Shown: piece after piece, positions 1-8,657 of the stretch
How the letters are laid out: each line of letters opens with the position of its first letter
Numbering within the stretch: position 1 is the stretch's first letter
Assembly: GCA_944386495.1 (NCBI GenBank)
Contig: CALXBE010000001.1
Span: 117,583-181,582 of the forward strand
Direction: 5' to 3'
Length of the DNA: 64,000 nt
From: an uncultured Gemmiger sp.
GTDB lineage: Bacteria; Bacillota; Clostridia; Oscillospirales; Ruminococcaceae
Notes under the pieces: model-generated
The model's database searches: none
Told to the model about the DNA's origin: nothing
What the model saw: only the letters and a program-made list of their open reading frames with translations
Made by a program: the position numbers and the translations under genes

Positions 1-419
1 GCCAGAGTCTGGGCCAGCAGGGTCTTACCGCTGCCGCTGGGGCCCAGAAGAAGCACATTGCTTTTCTGGAGCTCCACATCCTCATTGGCAGTGCTGAGAA
101 TCCGCTTGTAGTGGTTATACACAGCCACGGCCAAAACCTTCTTGGCATCGTCCTGGCCAATGACATACTGATCCAGACCAGCCTTGATTTCGGCGGGGGT
201 CAGGATGTTGATGTCCTCCAGCCGCTGTTCTTCCTTCCGGCTGCGAATGCTCCGGCGCTGGGCCTGAGCCCGGGGAGGCTCCTGTCCCATGGCTGCATAG
301 CAGGCGTCAATACAGTCTTTGCAGATGTTGACCCCGGGGCCGATGATGATCTGCTCCACCTGGCTCTGGGTCCGGCCGCAGAAGTTACAGATCAATTCCT
401 TATCTTTATTGTTTGCCAT
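1..419 (-). CDS. clpX: ATP-dependent Clp protease ATP-binding subunit ClpX, N-terminal part (cut by window edge)
   Basis: This is the N-terminal 139 codons of ClpX, the AAA+ unfoldase that feeds substrates to ClpP. The protein begins [16 protein letters not shown] and has the zinc-binding domain with two CxxC pairs (CNFC and CKDC). It then has the start of the AAA+ domain, with a Walker A motif GPSGSGKT just before the edge. The rest (Walker B, sensor and IGF loop) lies outside the window. The start is the ATG at 417-419, ten bases after the clpP stop, so clpP and clpX form an operon. The zinc domain binds adaptors and some substrates in known family members. Confidence 0.97.
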   Translation of the reverse strand, partial: MANNKDKELICNFCGRTQSQVEQIIIGPGVNICKDCIDACYAAMGQEPPRAQAQRRSIRSRKEEQRLEDINILTPAEIKAGLDQYVIGQDDAKKVLAVAVYNHYKRILSTANEDVELQKSNVLLLGPSGSGKTLLAQTL

Positions 420-429
420 GGTTTTCCTC

Positions 430-1014
430 TCAATGCTTGGAAATAACAGCGTCTACCAGGCCGTACTCTGCGGCTTCCTGGGCGGACAGATAGTTGTCCC
501 GCTCGGTGTCCTGGATGACCTTTTCCAGGGGCTGACCGGTGTACTCAGCCAGCATCCGGTTCATCTTGCCCTTGATATAGACAATATGGTCAGCGTGGAT
601 TTTGATGTCGGTAGCCTGTCCGCCAAGGCCCTGCATAAGGGGCTGGTGAATCATGACCTCGGCGTTGGGCAGAGCGTACCGCTTGCCCTTGGTGCCGCTG
701 GCCAGCAGGAATGCGCCCATGGAAGCGGCCAGTCCGATGCAGGTGGTGGACACATCGCACTTGATATACTTCATGGTATCATGAATGGCCATGCCTGCGG
801 AGATGGAACCGCCGGGGCTGTTGATATACAGGTTGATGTCCTTGTCCGGGTCCTGACCTTCCAGGTAGAGGAGCTGAGCCACTACCAGGCTGGCGGTGGT
901 GTCGTTGATTTCTTCTCCCAGAACAATGATACGGTCATTGAGGAGCCGGGAAAAAATATCGTAGGAGCGCTCCCCCCGTGCGGTCTGTTCTACCACATAA
1001 GGAACAAAACTCAT
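430..1014 (-). CDS. clpP: ATP-dependent Clp protease proteolytic subunit ClpP
   Basis: The 194-residue protein has the normal length for ClpP, the serine peptidase that forms tetradecameric barrels and degrades proteins unfolded by ClpX. The catalytic triad is visible: Ser98 in GLAASMGA, His123 in MIHQP, and an Asp near residue 173 in ERDNYLS. The oxyanion-loop GG of NSPGGS is at 66-70. It is preceded by a good ribosome site (GGGAGG) and followed directly by clpX. The upstream gene is the trigger factor, giving the tig-clpP-clpX order common in bacteria. A hairpin lies between tig and clpP (see 1054-1088). Confidence 0.98.
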   Translation of the reverse strand: MSFVPYVVEQTARGERSYDIFSRLLNDRIIVLGEEINDTTASLVVAQLLYLEGQDPDKDINLYINSPGGSISAGMAIHDTMKYIKCDVSTTCIGLAASMGAFLLASGTKGKRYALPNAEVMIHQPLMQGLGGQATDIKIHADHIVYIKGKMNRMLAEYTGQPLEKVIQDTERDNYLSAQEAAEYGLVDAVISKH

Positions 1015-1053
1015 AGTAAGACCTCCCTTACTGAATCAGAATTTGTTTAGAAA

Positions 1054-1088
1054 CAAACCGATACAGCCAGTACAGCCGTATCGGTTTG
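1054..1088 (-). terminator. Hairpin between tig and clpP; partial terminator or attenuator
   Basis: The minus strand carries a stem of about 11-13 bp (CAAACCGATAC pairing with GTATCGGTTTG) with an internal mismatch, followed by only TTTC. It lies after the tig stop and about 40 nt before the clpP start. The short T run suggests weak termination or mRNA processing, which would let tig and clpPX be expressed at different levels. Confidence 0.55.
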
Positions 1089-1123
1089 TATAATTTATAT
1101 TCCTGGCTGTTTGAAACGGCTTA

Positions 1124-2407
1124 TCAGCCTTCCACGACCTTAGCGGTCTCCTTCAGCAGATCGAGAGCCTTGTTGACAGCCATGTCCTTCTTGAGGGAAG
1201 CAGCATCGATGAACTTCTTCACCTGCTCCACTTCCATCTTGTACATCTCTGCGATCTTCTTGTATTCCTCTTCCAGAGCCTCTTCAGCAATCTCGAAGTT
1301 CTCCTGAGCGGCGATGGTCTCCATAGCCAGACGCTGCTTTACCTGCTTCTGAGCGGCCTCCATGAAGTTGCTGCGGAACTGCTCCATATTCTGGCCCAGG
1401 TACTGCAGGTAGGTCTTGAGGTTCATGCCCTGCTGCTGGAGACGGTACTCGAAGTCCTGAACCAGCTCGTCCATCTTGGACTCGTACATAGCCTCGGGAA
1501 TCTCGCCTTCCATCTTCTCGATGGCCATATCCACCAGCTTGTTCTCCATCTCCTGCTCGGCCATCTTGGCGTTCCGCTCCTCAATGTTCTTGCGGATGGA
1601 AGCCTTCAACTCGTCCAGGGTGTCGTACTCGCTTACATCCTTGGCGAACTCGTCGTCCAGCTCGGGCAGTTCCTTGTACTTTACCTCGTGGAGCTTGATG
1701 GCGAAGACAGCATCCTTGCCGGCCAGCTCTTCAGCATGGTACTCCTCGGGGAACTTGACATTTACATCAAACTCGTCCCCGGCGCTGTGGCCAACGACCT
1801 GCTCCTCGAAACCGGGGATAAAGCTGCCGCTGCCCAGGGTCAGGCTGTAATGCTCAGCCTTGCCGCCCTCGAAATGAACGCCGTCCACGGAACCGTCAAA
1901 GTCGATGTCCACAATGTCGCCGTCCTGAGCTGCACCCTCACGGGTCATCTGCCGGGCGTTCCGCTCCTGCATCCGCTTCAGTTCCTGGTTGACCTGCTCC
2001 TCGTCCACGGCCTCGGTCTTCTTGGCAACTTCCATGCCCTTGTAGCCTTCCAGCTTCATCTCGGGCTTGACAGCAACATTCACCTTCAGCACTACGCCGT
2101 CGGCAACGCTCTCAGAAACGATGTCCACCTCGGGACGGCCCACGACCTCGATACCGGCGGCCTTGACAGCCTCCTCGTAGGCGGCGGGGAACAGATCGTT
2201 GATGGCGTCATAGGTGAACACATCAGCGCCGTACATCTTCTCGATCATGGCCTTGGGAGCCTTGCCCTTGCGGAAGCCGGGAATGGTGTACTTCTTGCCT
2301 TCCCGCTTGAAAGCGGCGTCTACAGCCTTTTTATAAGTCTCAGCATCTACAGAGAACTGCAGCTCTGCCATGCTTTTTTCCAGCTTTTCACATTTGATGA
2401 GTTCCAT
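1124..2407 (-). CDS. tig: Trigger factor, ribosome-bound chaperone and prolyl isomerase
   Basis: The 427-residue protein matches trigger factor in length and domain order. The N-terminal ribosome-binding domain carries the signature GFRKGKAP at residues 44-51. An FKBP-type PPIase domain follows at about 160-245, with GDIVDIDFDG and SLTLGSGSFIPGFE. The long helical C-terminal domain forms the chaperone arms. A start eight codons upstream is possible, but the ATG at 2405-2407 has GGAGGA spaced seven bases before it and gives the canonical MELIK start. It binds at the ribosomal exit tunnel and helps nascent chains fold. It lies upstream of clpPX on the same strand. Confidence 0.97.
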   Translation of the reverse strand: MELIKCEKLEKSMAELQFSVDAETYKKAVDAAFKREGKKYTIPGFRKGKAPKAMIEKMYGADVFTYDAINDLFPAAYEEAVKAAGIEVVGRPEVDIVSESVADGVVLKVNVAVKPEMKLEGYKGMEVAKKTEAVDEEQVNQELKRMQERNARQMTREGAAQDGDIVDIDFDGSVDGVHFEGGKAEHYSLTLGSGSFIPGFEEQVVGHSAGDEFDVNVKFPEEYHAEELAGKDAVFAIKLHEVKYKELPELDDEFAKDVSEYDTLDELKASIRKNIEERNAKMAEQEMENKLVDMAIEKMEGEIPEAMYESKMDELVQDFEYRLQQQGMNLKTYLQYLGQNMEQFRSNFMEAAQKQVKQRLAMETIAAQENFEIAEEALEEEYKKIAEMYKMEVEQVKKFIDAASLKKDMAVNKALDLLKETAKVVEG

Positions 2408-2516
2408 TCTATTTCCTCCAGTAGAGTTCATTTTCGGCGGTCCGTCTTACCGGCCACGCCGCTTTCAACATATTGTACAGCCCACTTTTTTCCAGAGCGC
2501 AGACCGTTACCATGGT

Positions 2517-2525
2517 ATTATAGCA
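2517..2525 (-). promoter_or_regulatory. Possible extended -10 promoter for tig
   Basis: The minus strand reads TGCTATAAT, an extended -10 element with a perfect TATAAT at 2517-2522, about 110 nt before the tig start. I see no good -35 at 16-18 nt, so this is a weaker call than the other promoters here. Confidence 0.4.
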
Positions 2526-2553
2526 CAAAGTTTTTTGGAATACCATACCATTT

Positions 2554-3234
2554 TTAAATTTTTAGGGGGCAAAAGCCCAATCCATCCGCAGAAGTAAGCC
2601 GATATTGGATTCCGTCCACCTCTCCCTGGACCCCGTAATGGATGCTTTTCCCGTGGAGATGTCCGTAATAGCACCGCCGGACCCCATACTCTTTCATCAC
2701 TTCCAGTATCTCCGGGGTGGAGGAAGTGCCGAAGATGGGCGGGTAATGGAGAAAACAGACCTTCTCCTCCTCCCCCTGTGCCGCGGAAAGGCTGAGCCGG
2801 AGCCGCCCGGTCTCCCGGTCGATGACCTTCCGGTCATGGACTTCCCCCTGGTCGAACATCCAGCCTCGGGTGCCGCAGAGCCAGACCCCCTCCACCAGCC
2901 TTGCATTATTAAAGAGAAACCCCAGGCTGGAAAAACCCTGGTCGGCCAGGTAAGTCTCCATCTTTTTCATAGTGGTCCACCAGTAATCGTGATTTCCCTT
3001 CATGAGAAGCTTTTTCCCGGGCAGGCTGTCCAGAAAAGCAAAATCCGCCCTGGTATCCTCCAGTTTCATGGCCCAGCTTACATCCCCGTTGATGACCACA
3101 GTATCCTCCGGGCCCACCAGTTTCCGCCAGTTGGATTCCAGCTTTTCCAGGTACCCTTCCCAACCGGAAAACACATCCATGGGCTTGGATGCTCCCAGGG
3201 AAAGGTGGGTATCTCCCATTACAAAAATTGCCAT
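2554..3234 (-). CDS. Metallophosphoesterase (calcineurin-like)
   Basis: This 226-residue protein has the five calcineurin-type metal-binding motifs: GDTH (Asp8, His10), NGDVSW (Asp51), GNHDYW (Asn81, His82), LHYPP (His163) and GHLHG (His192, His194). Length and motif order fit a compact two-metal phosphoesterase. There is no signal peptide, so it should be cytoplasmic. The substrate cannot be told from sequence; such proteins act on nucleotides, phosphoproteins or small phosphoesters. It sits alone between tig and a divergent small + strand gene, with its own ribosome site (GGAGGAA). Confidence 0.85.
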   Translation of the reverse strand: MAIFVMGDTHLSLGASKPMDVFSGWEGYLEKLESNWRKLVGPEDTVVINGDVSWAMKLEDTRADFAFLDSLPGKKLLMKGNHDYWWTTMKKMETYLADQGFSSLGFLFNNARLVEGVWLCGTRGWMFDQGEVHDRKVIDRETGRLRLSLSAAQGEEEKVCFLHYPPIFGTSSTPEILEVMKEYGVRRCYYGHLHGKSIHYGVQGEVDGIQYRLTSADGLGFCPLKI

Positions 3235-3298
3235 AAATTCCTCCTGTTAAACTGGCTCCCTATGGCCCATACTATGGCTGTAAGGAGGTGTACAAACG

Positions 3299-3457
3299 AT
3301 GTACCAGAATGAAAAGACTCTCAGCGGCATTTGCTGCGATGTTACCAACTGTGTTCACAACGACGGAAAATGCTGCTGCACTGCCAGCGAGATCCATGTG
3401 AAGAACCGCTCTTCTCATCCCGAGGAGACCTGCTGCGGAACCTTCAGCGAAGTCTAA
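3299..3457 (+). CDS. DUF1540 family cysteine-rich small protein
   Basis: This is a 52-residue ORF that begins MYQNEKTLSGICCD and ends CCGTFSEV. It has eight cysteines (residues 12, 13, 18, 25, 26, 27, 45 and 46), as in the DUF1540 family of small Firmicute proteins, which probably bind metal. A strong ribosome site, AAGGAGGTG, lies ten bases before the ATG, and a strong hairpin terminator follows the stop. It is one of few + strand genes in this half of the window. Function is unknown; some spore-formers carry several copies. Confidence 0.82.
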   Translation: MYQNEKTLSGICCDVTNCVHNDGKCCCTASEIHVKNRSSHPEETCCGTFSEV

Positions 3458-3474
3458 GCCTGAATCTCATTTAC

Positions 3475-3510
3475 AAAAAGCCCGCCCGGAATTTCTGGGT
3501 GGGCTTTTTG
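3475..3510. terminator. Bidirectional terminator between DUF1540 gene and thrC
   Basis: The stem AAAAAGCCCGCCC / GGGTGGGCTTTTT with a short loop has A and T runs on both sides. It can therefore terminate the + strand small gene and the convergent thrC. Confidence 0.9.
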
Positions 3511-3521
3511 CATTCAGTTCA

Positions 3522-4988
3522 TCACTTGGTGCCCAGGGCTACATCGGCAATTTCCACCGGGTCGATGACCGCAGTGAACCGCACCGGCTTCTCCCGCAGA
3601 CAGGCCAGGCTCTCGGGCGCCTTATGCCCGGTAAACTGCTCCAGAGCTGTCATAGCCTGGAAGTCATCTTCAGGGGCAGCCTGGTCCAGAGCCTCCAGCA
3701 CATCTCCCGGGAACTTGAAGGGGCTGGCGGTGGAAAGCACCACCATGGGTGCATTGTCCCCGGTTTTTTCCCCATATTCCCGGGCCACCTTGAAAGCCAC
3801 GGCAGTATGGGTATCGCAGAGGTAACCGTTGTCCTTGTACTGATGGAGAATTTCCTGGGCTACCTGTACATCGTTGGCGCAGCCGCAGGCAAAGTCAGCC
3901 TGAATGGCAGTCAGCTCCTCCGGAGAGATGGTGTACTCTCCTTCCTTGGCCAGCCGGGACATATACTCGGCCACCTTCTTGTCGCTGCCGCAGACATGGT
4001 AGAGAAGCCGTTCCAGGTTGCTGGACACCAGAATATCCATGCTGGGAGAGCTGGTCCGGTAAAATTCCCGCTTGGCATTGTACCGGCCGGTCTCCAGAAA
4101 CTCGGTAAGTACATTGTTCTTGTTGCTGGCGCAAATCAGCTTGCCTACGGGCAGGCCCATCTGTTTGGCGTAATATCCGGCCAGAATGTCACCGTAGTTT
4201 CCGGTGGGAACGCAGAAGTTGGCCTTCTGGCCCATGGTCAGGGCGCCCTTTTCCACCAGCTGGAAATAGGCGGCAAAGTAGTAGACGATTTGGGGAACCA
4301 GCCGGCCCCAGTTGATGCTGTTGGCGCTGGACAGGCGGATATTCCGTCCGGCCAGTTCCTCCTGGATGGTCCGGTCTCCGAACACCTTCTTGACCCCGGT
4401 CTGGGCATCGTCAAAGTTGCCGTTGACGGCGTAGACCGACACATTGCTTCCCTCCTGGGTGACCATCTGGAGACGCTGAATCTCGCTGGTGCCGTGGTCA
4501 GGATAGAAGACGGCAATCTCCACATTTTCAATATCATGGTACCCATCCAGGGCAGCCTTGCCGGTATCTCCGGAAGTAGCCACCAGAATCAGGGTCTTTT
4601 CAGTGGCGCCCAGGTTCTTTTTGGCCTGGACCAGCAGCCGGGGCATCAGCTGAAGGGCGTAGTCCTTGAATGCACAGGTGGGGCCGTGCCACAATTCCAG
4701 CGCATAGGTTCCCTGGGCTACAGGGGCCAGATACCCGGCTTTTCCTCCAAAGCGTTCCCCGTAGGATTCCTGGGCAGCTTTAAGGAGGAACTCCTTGTCA
4801 TAGTCGGTGAGGAACAGTTCCAGCACCTTCTGGGCCAGATGGGGATAATCCAGTCCCTTCCAGCTTTCCCAATCAGCCTTGGGGAAGCTTACAGGTACAA
4901 AAAGTCCCCCTTCCGAAGAAAGGCCCTGGGCAATGGCCTGGGAACTGCTCACATAGGTTTCCTTGTTCCGTGTGCTGTGAAATTGCAT
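3522..4988 (-). CDS. thrC: Threonine synthase
   Basis: This 488-residue fold-type II PLP enzyme converts O-phosphohomoserine to threonine. The PLP lysine is Lys108 in HGPTCAFKDY, and the phosphate-binding stretch VATSGDTGKAAL follows. The N-terminal TRNKETYVSSSQAIAQGL is typical of the longer bacterial/fungal class of ThrC. An upstream ATG would add 14 codons, but the ATG at 4986-4988 has GAGGAGG correctly placed and gives the usual MxFxSTR start. It follows yraN and rnhB on the same strand with a gap of 38 nt. A shared bidirectional terminator ends it. Confidence 0.96.
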   Translation of the reverse strand: MQFHSTRNKETYVSSSQAIAQGLSSEGGLFVPVSFPKADWESWKGLDYPHLAQKVLELFLTDYDKEFLLKAAQESYGERFGGKAGYLAPVAQGTYALELWHGPTCAFKDYALQLMPRLLVQAKKNLGATEKTLILVATSGDTGKAALDGYHDIENVEIAVFYPDHGTSEIQRLQMVTQEGSNVSVYAVNGNFDDAQTGVKKVFGDRTIQEELAGRNIRLSSANSINWGRLVPQIVYYFAAYFQLVEKGALTMGQKANFCVPTGNYGDILAGYYAKQMGLPVGKLICASNKNNVLTEFLETGRYNAKREFYRTSSPSMDILVSSNLERLLYHVCGSDKKVAEYMSRLAKEGEYTISPEELTAIQADFACGCANDVQVAQEILHQYKDNGYLCDTHTAVAFKVAREYGEKTGDNAPMVVLSTASPFKFPGDVLEALDQAAPEDDFQAMTALEQFTGHKAPESLACLREKPVRFTAVIDPVEIADVALGTK

Positions 4989-5026
4989 ACTACTTTCCTC
5001 CTCTGTCCTGTAAGGTTTCAGCCGCT

Positions 5027-5389
5027 TCATCCGGCTGTAAAGGCATTTTCAATGCAGTGGACCAGCCATCCTCCCTGAGGGCGGGGCATTACCTCCGCCA
5101 CATCCAGCCGGACCGGGCAGTCCCGGAAAGGGCTGGCGGCCAGGTACTGACTGGCTGCAGCCAGAATCCGCCGCTGTTTGTGCAGGTCCACCGCTTCCCG
5201 TCCCGAAACCGGAGCTCCGGGACTGCGGGTTTTCACTTCGCAGATCACGATCAGGTCCCCTTTTTTCAGGACCAGATCCAGTTCACCCATTCGGGTACGG
5301 TAGTTGTGGGCCAGAAGCAGATACCCTTGTTTCTGGTAATACCGGGCTGCTACTGCCTCCCCGGTCCTTCCCAGGTCTGCCCGGGTCAC
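5027..5389 (-). CDS. yraN: YraN/UPF0102 family predicted endonuclease
   Basis: The 120-residue protein has the restriction-endonuclease-like core of the YraN family: [18 protein letters not shown], then [21 protein letters not shown], giving the E-x-D...ExK metal-binding arrangement. The start is GTG at 5387-5389, overlapping the rnhB stop as GTGA. Translational coupling with rnhB is a widespread arrangement. The cellular role is unproven; a role in DNA repair or recombination has been suggested from the fold. Confidence 0.9.
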   Translation of the reverse strand: MTRADLGRTGEAVAARYYQKQGYLLLAHNYRTRMGELDLVLKKGDLIVICEVKTRSPGAPVSGREAVDLHKQRRILAAASQYLAASPFRDCPVRLDVAEVMPRPQGGWLVHCIENAFTAG

Positions 5390-5994
5390 TTCCAGTACCC
5401 CTGCTTTTTCAGAAAACTCCGCCGGTAAAAAGGCTGGATTCCATACTGTGCGATCCGCTCATAGTGGAGTTTGGTGCCGTACCCTTTATGCTGAGCCAGA
5501 CCATACTGGGGATATTCCTTATCCAATTCCAGCATATACCGGTCCCGGCTGACCTTGGCCAGGATGGAAGCCGCCGCCACACTGGCGCTGGTTCCATCCC
5601 CCTTTACCACAGCCCGGCCAGGGACAATCAATCCTGCCGGGATTTTGTTTCCGTCAATAAGGGCCAGATTAGGGACCAGTTCCAGTTCCTCCACTGCCTG
5701 GCGCATACCGCCCATGGTGGCGTTGAGGATATTATCCCGGTCTATAATGTCCGGACCCACAAACACGATTTTATAAGCCAGAGCCTTCTGGCAGATTTCT
5801 TCAAAGAGAAGTTCCCGCTTTTTTTCGGACAGCTTTTTGGAATCGTTGATTCCCTCAATGGGAGCCTGGGGGTCCAGAATCACCGCTGCCACACAGACGG
5901 GGCCGCAGAGGGGGCCTCGGCCTGCCTCGTCCACCCCGCAGAATACGCCGTATTCCTGCCGGATCTCCTCATCATACTGATACAAGGGATTCAT
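5386..5994 (-). CDS. rnhB: Ribonuclease HII
   Basis: This 202-residue enzyme removes ribonucleotides from DNA and RNA primers. Catalytic residues are visible: Asp22-Glu23 in GVDEAGRGP, Asp114 in ALIDGNK, and Asp151 in AKVSRDR. The ATG at 5992-5994 overlaps the upstream GTPase stop as ATGA, so this start is preferred over one 17 codons earlier that lacks family similarity. It is coupled at its 3' end to yraN. The order rbgA-rnhB-yraN is widely conserved in Firmicutes. Confidence 0.96.
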   Translation of the reverse strand: MNPLYQYDEEIRQEYGVFCGVDEAGRGPLCGPVCVAAVILDPQAPIEGINDSKKLSEKKRELLFEEICQKALAYKIVFVGPDIIDRDNILNATMGGMRQAVEELELVPNLALIDGNKIPAGLIVPGRAVVKGDGTSASVAAASILAKVSRDRYMLELDKEYPQYGLAQHKGYGTKLHYERIAQYGIQPFYRRSFLKKQGYWK

Positions 5995-6884
5995 TCTTCC
6001 ACCCTTTCCCGGACCGGAGGCCGCTCCAGGGAAATTCTTCCCCACTTGCTTCCCCGGAACTCGTCCACCAGCATAATGGCGGCCCGCTGAGTGTTGACCT
6101 CTCCGCCGCTTATCAGCATTCCCCGCTTCCGGCCGATTTCCTCCAGCAAATCATAGGGAGGCATTTCCAGGGCCTGGGGGTCCAGCTTATACCGCTGGGC
6201 CACCTGTTCGGGGTAAAGCCGGCTGACCTGACTGATCAGGCCGGTGGCCAGTTCCTCAATATCCAGGATATCATCCTTGATAGAGCCGATAAAAGCCAGG
6301 TTGGTGGCTGTTTCCAGGCTGTCAAACTTGGGCCAGAGCACCCCCGGCATATCCAGCAGGTCAAAGTTTTCTACAGACACCCACTGTTTGCCCCGGGTAA
6401 CGCCCGGGCGGTCCTCCGCCTTGGTGCGGGCCTGGCCTGCAAAGCTGTTGATAAAGGTGGATTTTCCCACATTGGGGATTCCCACCACCATCACCCGGAT
6501 TTTAGCTCCTGTCATACCCTTGTTGGCCCGCTTTTCCATAAGCTGGGTCAGCTGGGAGAGAATGAGTTTCTTCACATTTCCCATTCCCCCGCCCTGGCGG
6601 GAAGTTACCGCCAGGCAGCCTGCCCCGGCCCGGTGGAAATACTCCACCCACTGGGCAGTGATTTCCGGGTCTGCCAGGTCGGCTTTATTCAGCAGATACA
6701 GGTGAGGCTTGCCCGCCGTGATTCGCTGAATTTCCGGGTTCAGACTGGACAGAGGAATCCGGGCGTCCAGCAGCTGCAAAACGCAGTCCACATTCCGGAT
6801 TTCCTTTTCCATCACCCGGAGGGTTTTGGTCATATGGCCGGGGAACCATTGAATGGCCCGGCGATTGATTCCGTCTCCGTTCAC
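5991..6884 (-). CDS. ylqF: Ribosome biogenesis GTPase RbgA/YlqF
   Basis: The 297-residue circularly permuted GTPase has the G4 motif NKAD (66-69) before the P-loop [10 protein letters not shown] (135-144) and the G3 motif DMPG (178-181). The N-terminal FPGHMTKT motif is diagnostic of the RbgA/YlqF group, which acts late in 50S subunit assembly. The start is GTG at 6882-6884, overlapping the lepB stop as GTGA. The C-terminal helical region binds rRNA in characterised members. Position between lepB and rnhB is the classic Firmicute order. Confidence 0.96.
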   Translation of the reverse strand: MNGDGINRRAIQWFPGHMTKTLRVMEKEIRNVDCVLQLLDARIPLSSLNPEIQRITAGKPHLYLLNKADLADPEITAQWVEYFHRAGAGCLAVTSRQGGGMGNVKKLILSQLTQLMEKRANKGMTGAKIRVMVVGIPNVGKSTFINSFAGQARTKAEDRPGVTRGKQWVSVENFDLLDMPGVLWPKFDSLETATNLAFIGSIKDDILDIEELATGLISQVSRLYPEQVAQRYKLDPQALEMPPYDLLEEIGRKRGMLISGGEVNTQRAAIMLVDEFRGSKWGRISLERPPVRERVEE

Positions 6885-7423
6885 TTTACCACCCCAAAAG
6901 CTGTGACAGGGAGAATGCGAAGCACCACCCTGCCCAGCAGATCTCGCTGGTCAATACATCCAATCTCGGGGGAACGGCTGTCCGTGGAATTCATCCGGTT
7001 ATCCCCCATCACAAACACGGTTCCCTCCGGCACTGTCAGAGGGAAAGACACTCCCTCTGACAACTGAGTGGGATGGGCAATATAATCTTCCTCCAGCAGC
7101 TGGCCGTTGACCCAGACCTCCCCGGAAGCGAAATCAATATTGATCTCATCCCCGCCCAGGGCAATGATTCGTTTGCAGAGGGCCTTCTCGTAGGAGGTGT
7201 ATCCGTCCACCACCACAATGTCCCCCCGCTGGGGGGTGTATCCGGCACTCCAGAGGAGCACCCGGTCTCCGCTTTGGAGGGTAGGGTTCATGGAACTTCC
7301 CTGGACCACCGCTACCCGGAACACAAAGGTGAAAAGCAGCACCACCAGCACCGCCCCGAAAATAAGGGCCTCGTACCATTCCAGCAGTGCCTTATGCCGT
7401 TCCAGCCGTTTTCTCTGGTCCAC
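6881..7423 (-). CDS. lepB: Signal peptidase I
   Basis: The 180-residue type I signal peptidase has one N-terminal membrane segment at about 18-38, then GSSMNPT with catalytic Ser44 and the general-base Lys in LCKRIIALGG (about Lys85). VMGDNRMNSTDSR forms the conserved box near the end. An ATG 27 bases upstream would lie inside the rplS terminator T run. The GTG at 7421-7423, with AAAGGGGTGAG before it, is the better start. It lies downstream of rplS and is coupled to rbgA. Confidence 0.95.
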   Translation of the reverse strand: MDQRKRLERHKALLEWYEALIFGAVLVVLLFTFVFRVAVVQGSSMNPTLQSGDRVLLWSAGYTPQRGDIVVVDGYTSYEKALCKRIIALGGDEINIDFASGEVWVNGQLLEEDYIAHPTQLSEGVSFPLTVPEGTVFVMGDNRMNSTDSRSPEIGCIDQRDLLGRVVLRILPVTAFGVVK

Positions 7424-7450
7424 TCTTCTCACCCCTTTGTAAAATACCAT

Positions 7451-7486
7451 AAAAAGAAAAAGGAGGCAACGATTCCGCTGCCTCCT
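7451..7486 (-). terminator. Terminator after rplS
   Basis: The minus strand reads GGAGGCA, a short loop, then TGCCTCC followed by TTTTTCTTTTT. It lies between the rplS stop and the lepB start, so lepB expression needs read-through or its own promoter, which I could not identify. Confidence 0.9.
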
Positions 7487-7495
7487 TTCCGATGA

Positions 7496-7837
7496 TCAAA
7501 TACGCTCTTTAACCTTGGCAGCCTTGCCGGTACGCTCACGCAGGTAGTACAGCTTGGCACGGCGAACCTTACCACGACGGATGACCTCAACCTTCTCAAC
7601 AAAGGGAGAGTTGACGGGGAATACACGCTCCACGCCTACGCCGTAGGAAGAACGACGAACGGTGAAGGTCTCCTGGATGCCGCCATGCTTCTTTGCAATA
7701 ACGGTACCCTCGAAAGCCTGAATACGCTCACGCTCGCCTTCCTTGATCCGGACAGAAACCCGGACAGTGTCACCAACCTCGAACTGAGGCTTGTTCTCTT
7801 TGATCATGCCTTGGGTCATGATTTTCATTGCGTCCAT
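7496..7837 (-). CDS. rplS: 50S ribosomal protein L19
   Basis: This 113-residue protein matches L19 (usually 113-120 residues). It contains [28 protein letters not shown], the [14 protein letters not shown] block and the basic C-terminus [18 protein letters not shown]. The ATG at 7835-7837 has GGAGGA six bases upstream and gives MDAMKIMTQ; a start ten codons further up is unlikely. L19 sits at the 30S/50S interface. Its own promoter and a structured leader lie upstream, and a strong terminator follows, so it is mostly monocistronic here. Confidence 0.97.
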   Translation of the reverse strand: MDAMKIMTQGMIKENKPQFEVGDTVRVSVRIKEGERERIQAFEGTVIAKKHGGIQETFTVRRSSYGVGVERVFPVNSPFVEKVEVIRRGKVRRAKLYYLRERTGKAAKVKERI

Positions 7838-7946
7838 GATAAATCCTCCAATTTGTTCGGCGTTCATGCCCGGAGTTTCCGGCAGAGGACCACCTGTTTT
7901 AATGTTGTTACATTAACCCGCTGGTTGGTTCCAGCGACACTAACGC
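7838..7946 (-). promoter_or_regulatory. Structured 5' leader of rplS, possible autoregulatory r-protein leader
   Basis: The transcript leader of about 109 nt has two clean hairpins on the minus strand. One is CGCTGG-AACCAA-CCAGCG (7919-7936). The other is TTAATGT-AACA-ACATTAA (7899-7916). A G/C-rich inverted segment follows near 7868-7888. L19 leaders with autoregulatory structures are known in Firmicutes; whether this one belongs to that class is my inference. Confidence 0.5.
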
Positions 7947-7952
7947 CTAAAT

Positions 7953-7981
7953 ATAATAGCACAACCAAGACCGCATTGCAA
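7953..7981 (-). promoter_or_regulatory. Housekeeping promoter of rplS
   Basis: The minus strand has -35 TTGCAA (7976-7981), a 17-nt spacer and -10 TATTAT (7953-7958), about 116 nt before the rplS start. Confidence 0.8.
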
Positions 7982-8009
7982 GGGTTTTTCTGGATTTTCC
8001 CGGGATTTT

Positions 8010-8657
8010 TCAGCAAAAAATTTCCATTTTTCCGGTGTAAAGCTGGGTGCGAAGGATATTCCAGTTCCGGGCCGGGAATCCGTAGGCCTCCTGCCAGCTG
8101 TCCAGCAGAAGGGTGGGATTCACATTCAGGTCCTTACCCGCCGGGAGCACCGCTTCAAAGGTGCATTTATCCCCTTCCAGGTGCGCTTCCACCCGGGGCA
8201 GGATCTCCTTCAGGTCAATGGTCTTGACCGCACGCTTGGTTTTCTTCTCCACCAGAAGCTGCTGTGCCTGGTTGTAGGCCCGGACCGCTTCCTCCCCGCC
8301 GGGCTGCCGGGTCCAGATGGTGTACCGGGCAAAGGCCACTTCCTCTCCCTTATGGACCACAGGCGCCACCTTGGTCACCCGGATTCCGCCGGGCATGACC
8401 GGATTGAGCCGGTTCTTCCACTCTTCAAAGTCAGGGGATTCCTCCTCTGTCTTTACATCCACGCTCTCCACCAGGCTTTCCTGGCCCAGAGAAAGAGGAC
8501 AGGTAAAGGTCATATAGATATGAGGGTTAAAGCCCTGGGTATACCAGACCGGCAGGCCGCTCCGCTTGAGGCATCGGCCCATAGCCCGCTGAAGATCCAG
8601 CAGGGAGATATAGGAGGCGTCCCCCTCCTTAGTGAACCAGATTCTGATTGTATTCAA
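8010..8657 (-). CDS. TIGR03936/DUF2344 family radical-SAM-associated protein
   Basis: The 215-residue protein starts (M)NTIRIWFTKEGDASYISLL and contains LPVWYTQGFNPH, the hallmark of DUF2344 proteins. These are almost always next to, or fused with, the large TIGR03960-type radical SAM protein, as here. I choose the TTG at 8655-8657 because GGAGGT stands seven bases before it and it restores the family N-terminus; the first ATG would add 37 unrelated residues. The gene overlaps the radical SAM stop by 29 nt. Function is unknown. In many genomes the pair precedes RNase G/rplU, which suggests a link with translation or RNA processing, but those genes are not here. Confidence 0.9.
   Translation of the reverse strand: MNTIRIWFTKEGDASYISLLDLQRAMGRCLKRSGLPVWYTQGFNPHIYMTFTCPLSLGQESLVESVDVKTEEESPDFEEWKNRLNPVMPGGIRVTKVAPVVHKGEEVAFARYTIWTRQPGGEEAVRAYNQAQQLLVEKKTKRAVKTIDLKEILPRVEAHLEGDKCTFEAVLPAGKDLNVNPTLLLDSWQEAYGFPARNWNILRTQLYTGKMEIFC

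Noticed and set aside
111-1050. + strand ORFs opposite clpX and clpP
   Set aside because: Shadows of conserved genes with complete motifs on the minus strand.
2697-2906. Small overlapping minus-strand frames inside the phosphoesterase gene
   Set aside because: They lie in other frames of a motif-complete gene and have no own start signals.
4989-5026. Regulatory leader before thrC
   Set aside because: The gap of 38 nt holds only the ribosome site; no attenuator fits.
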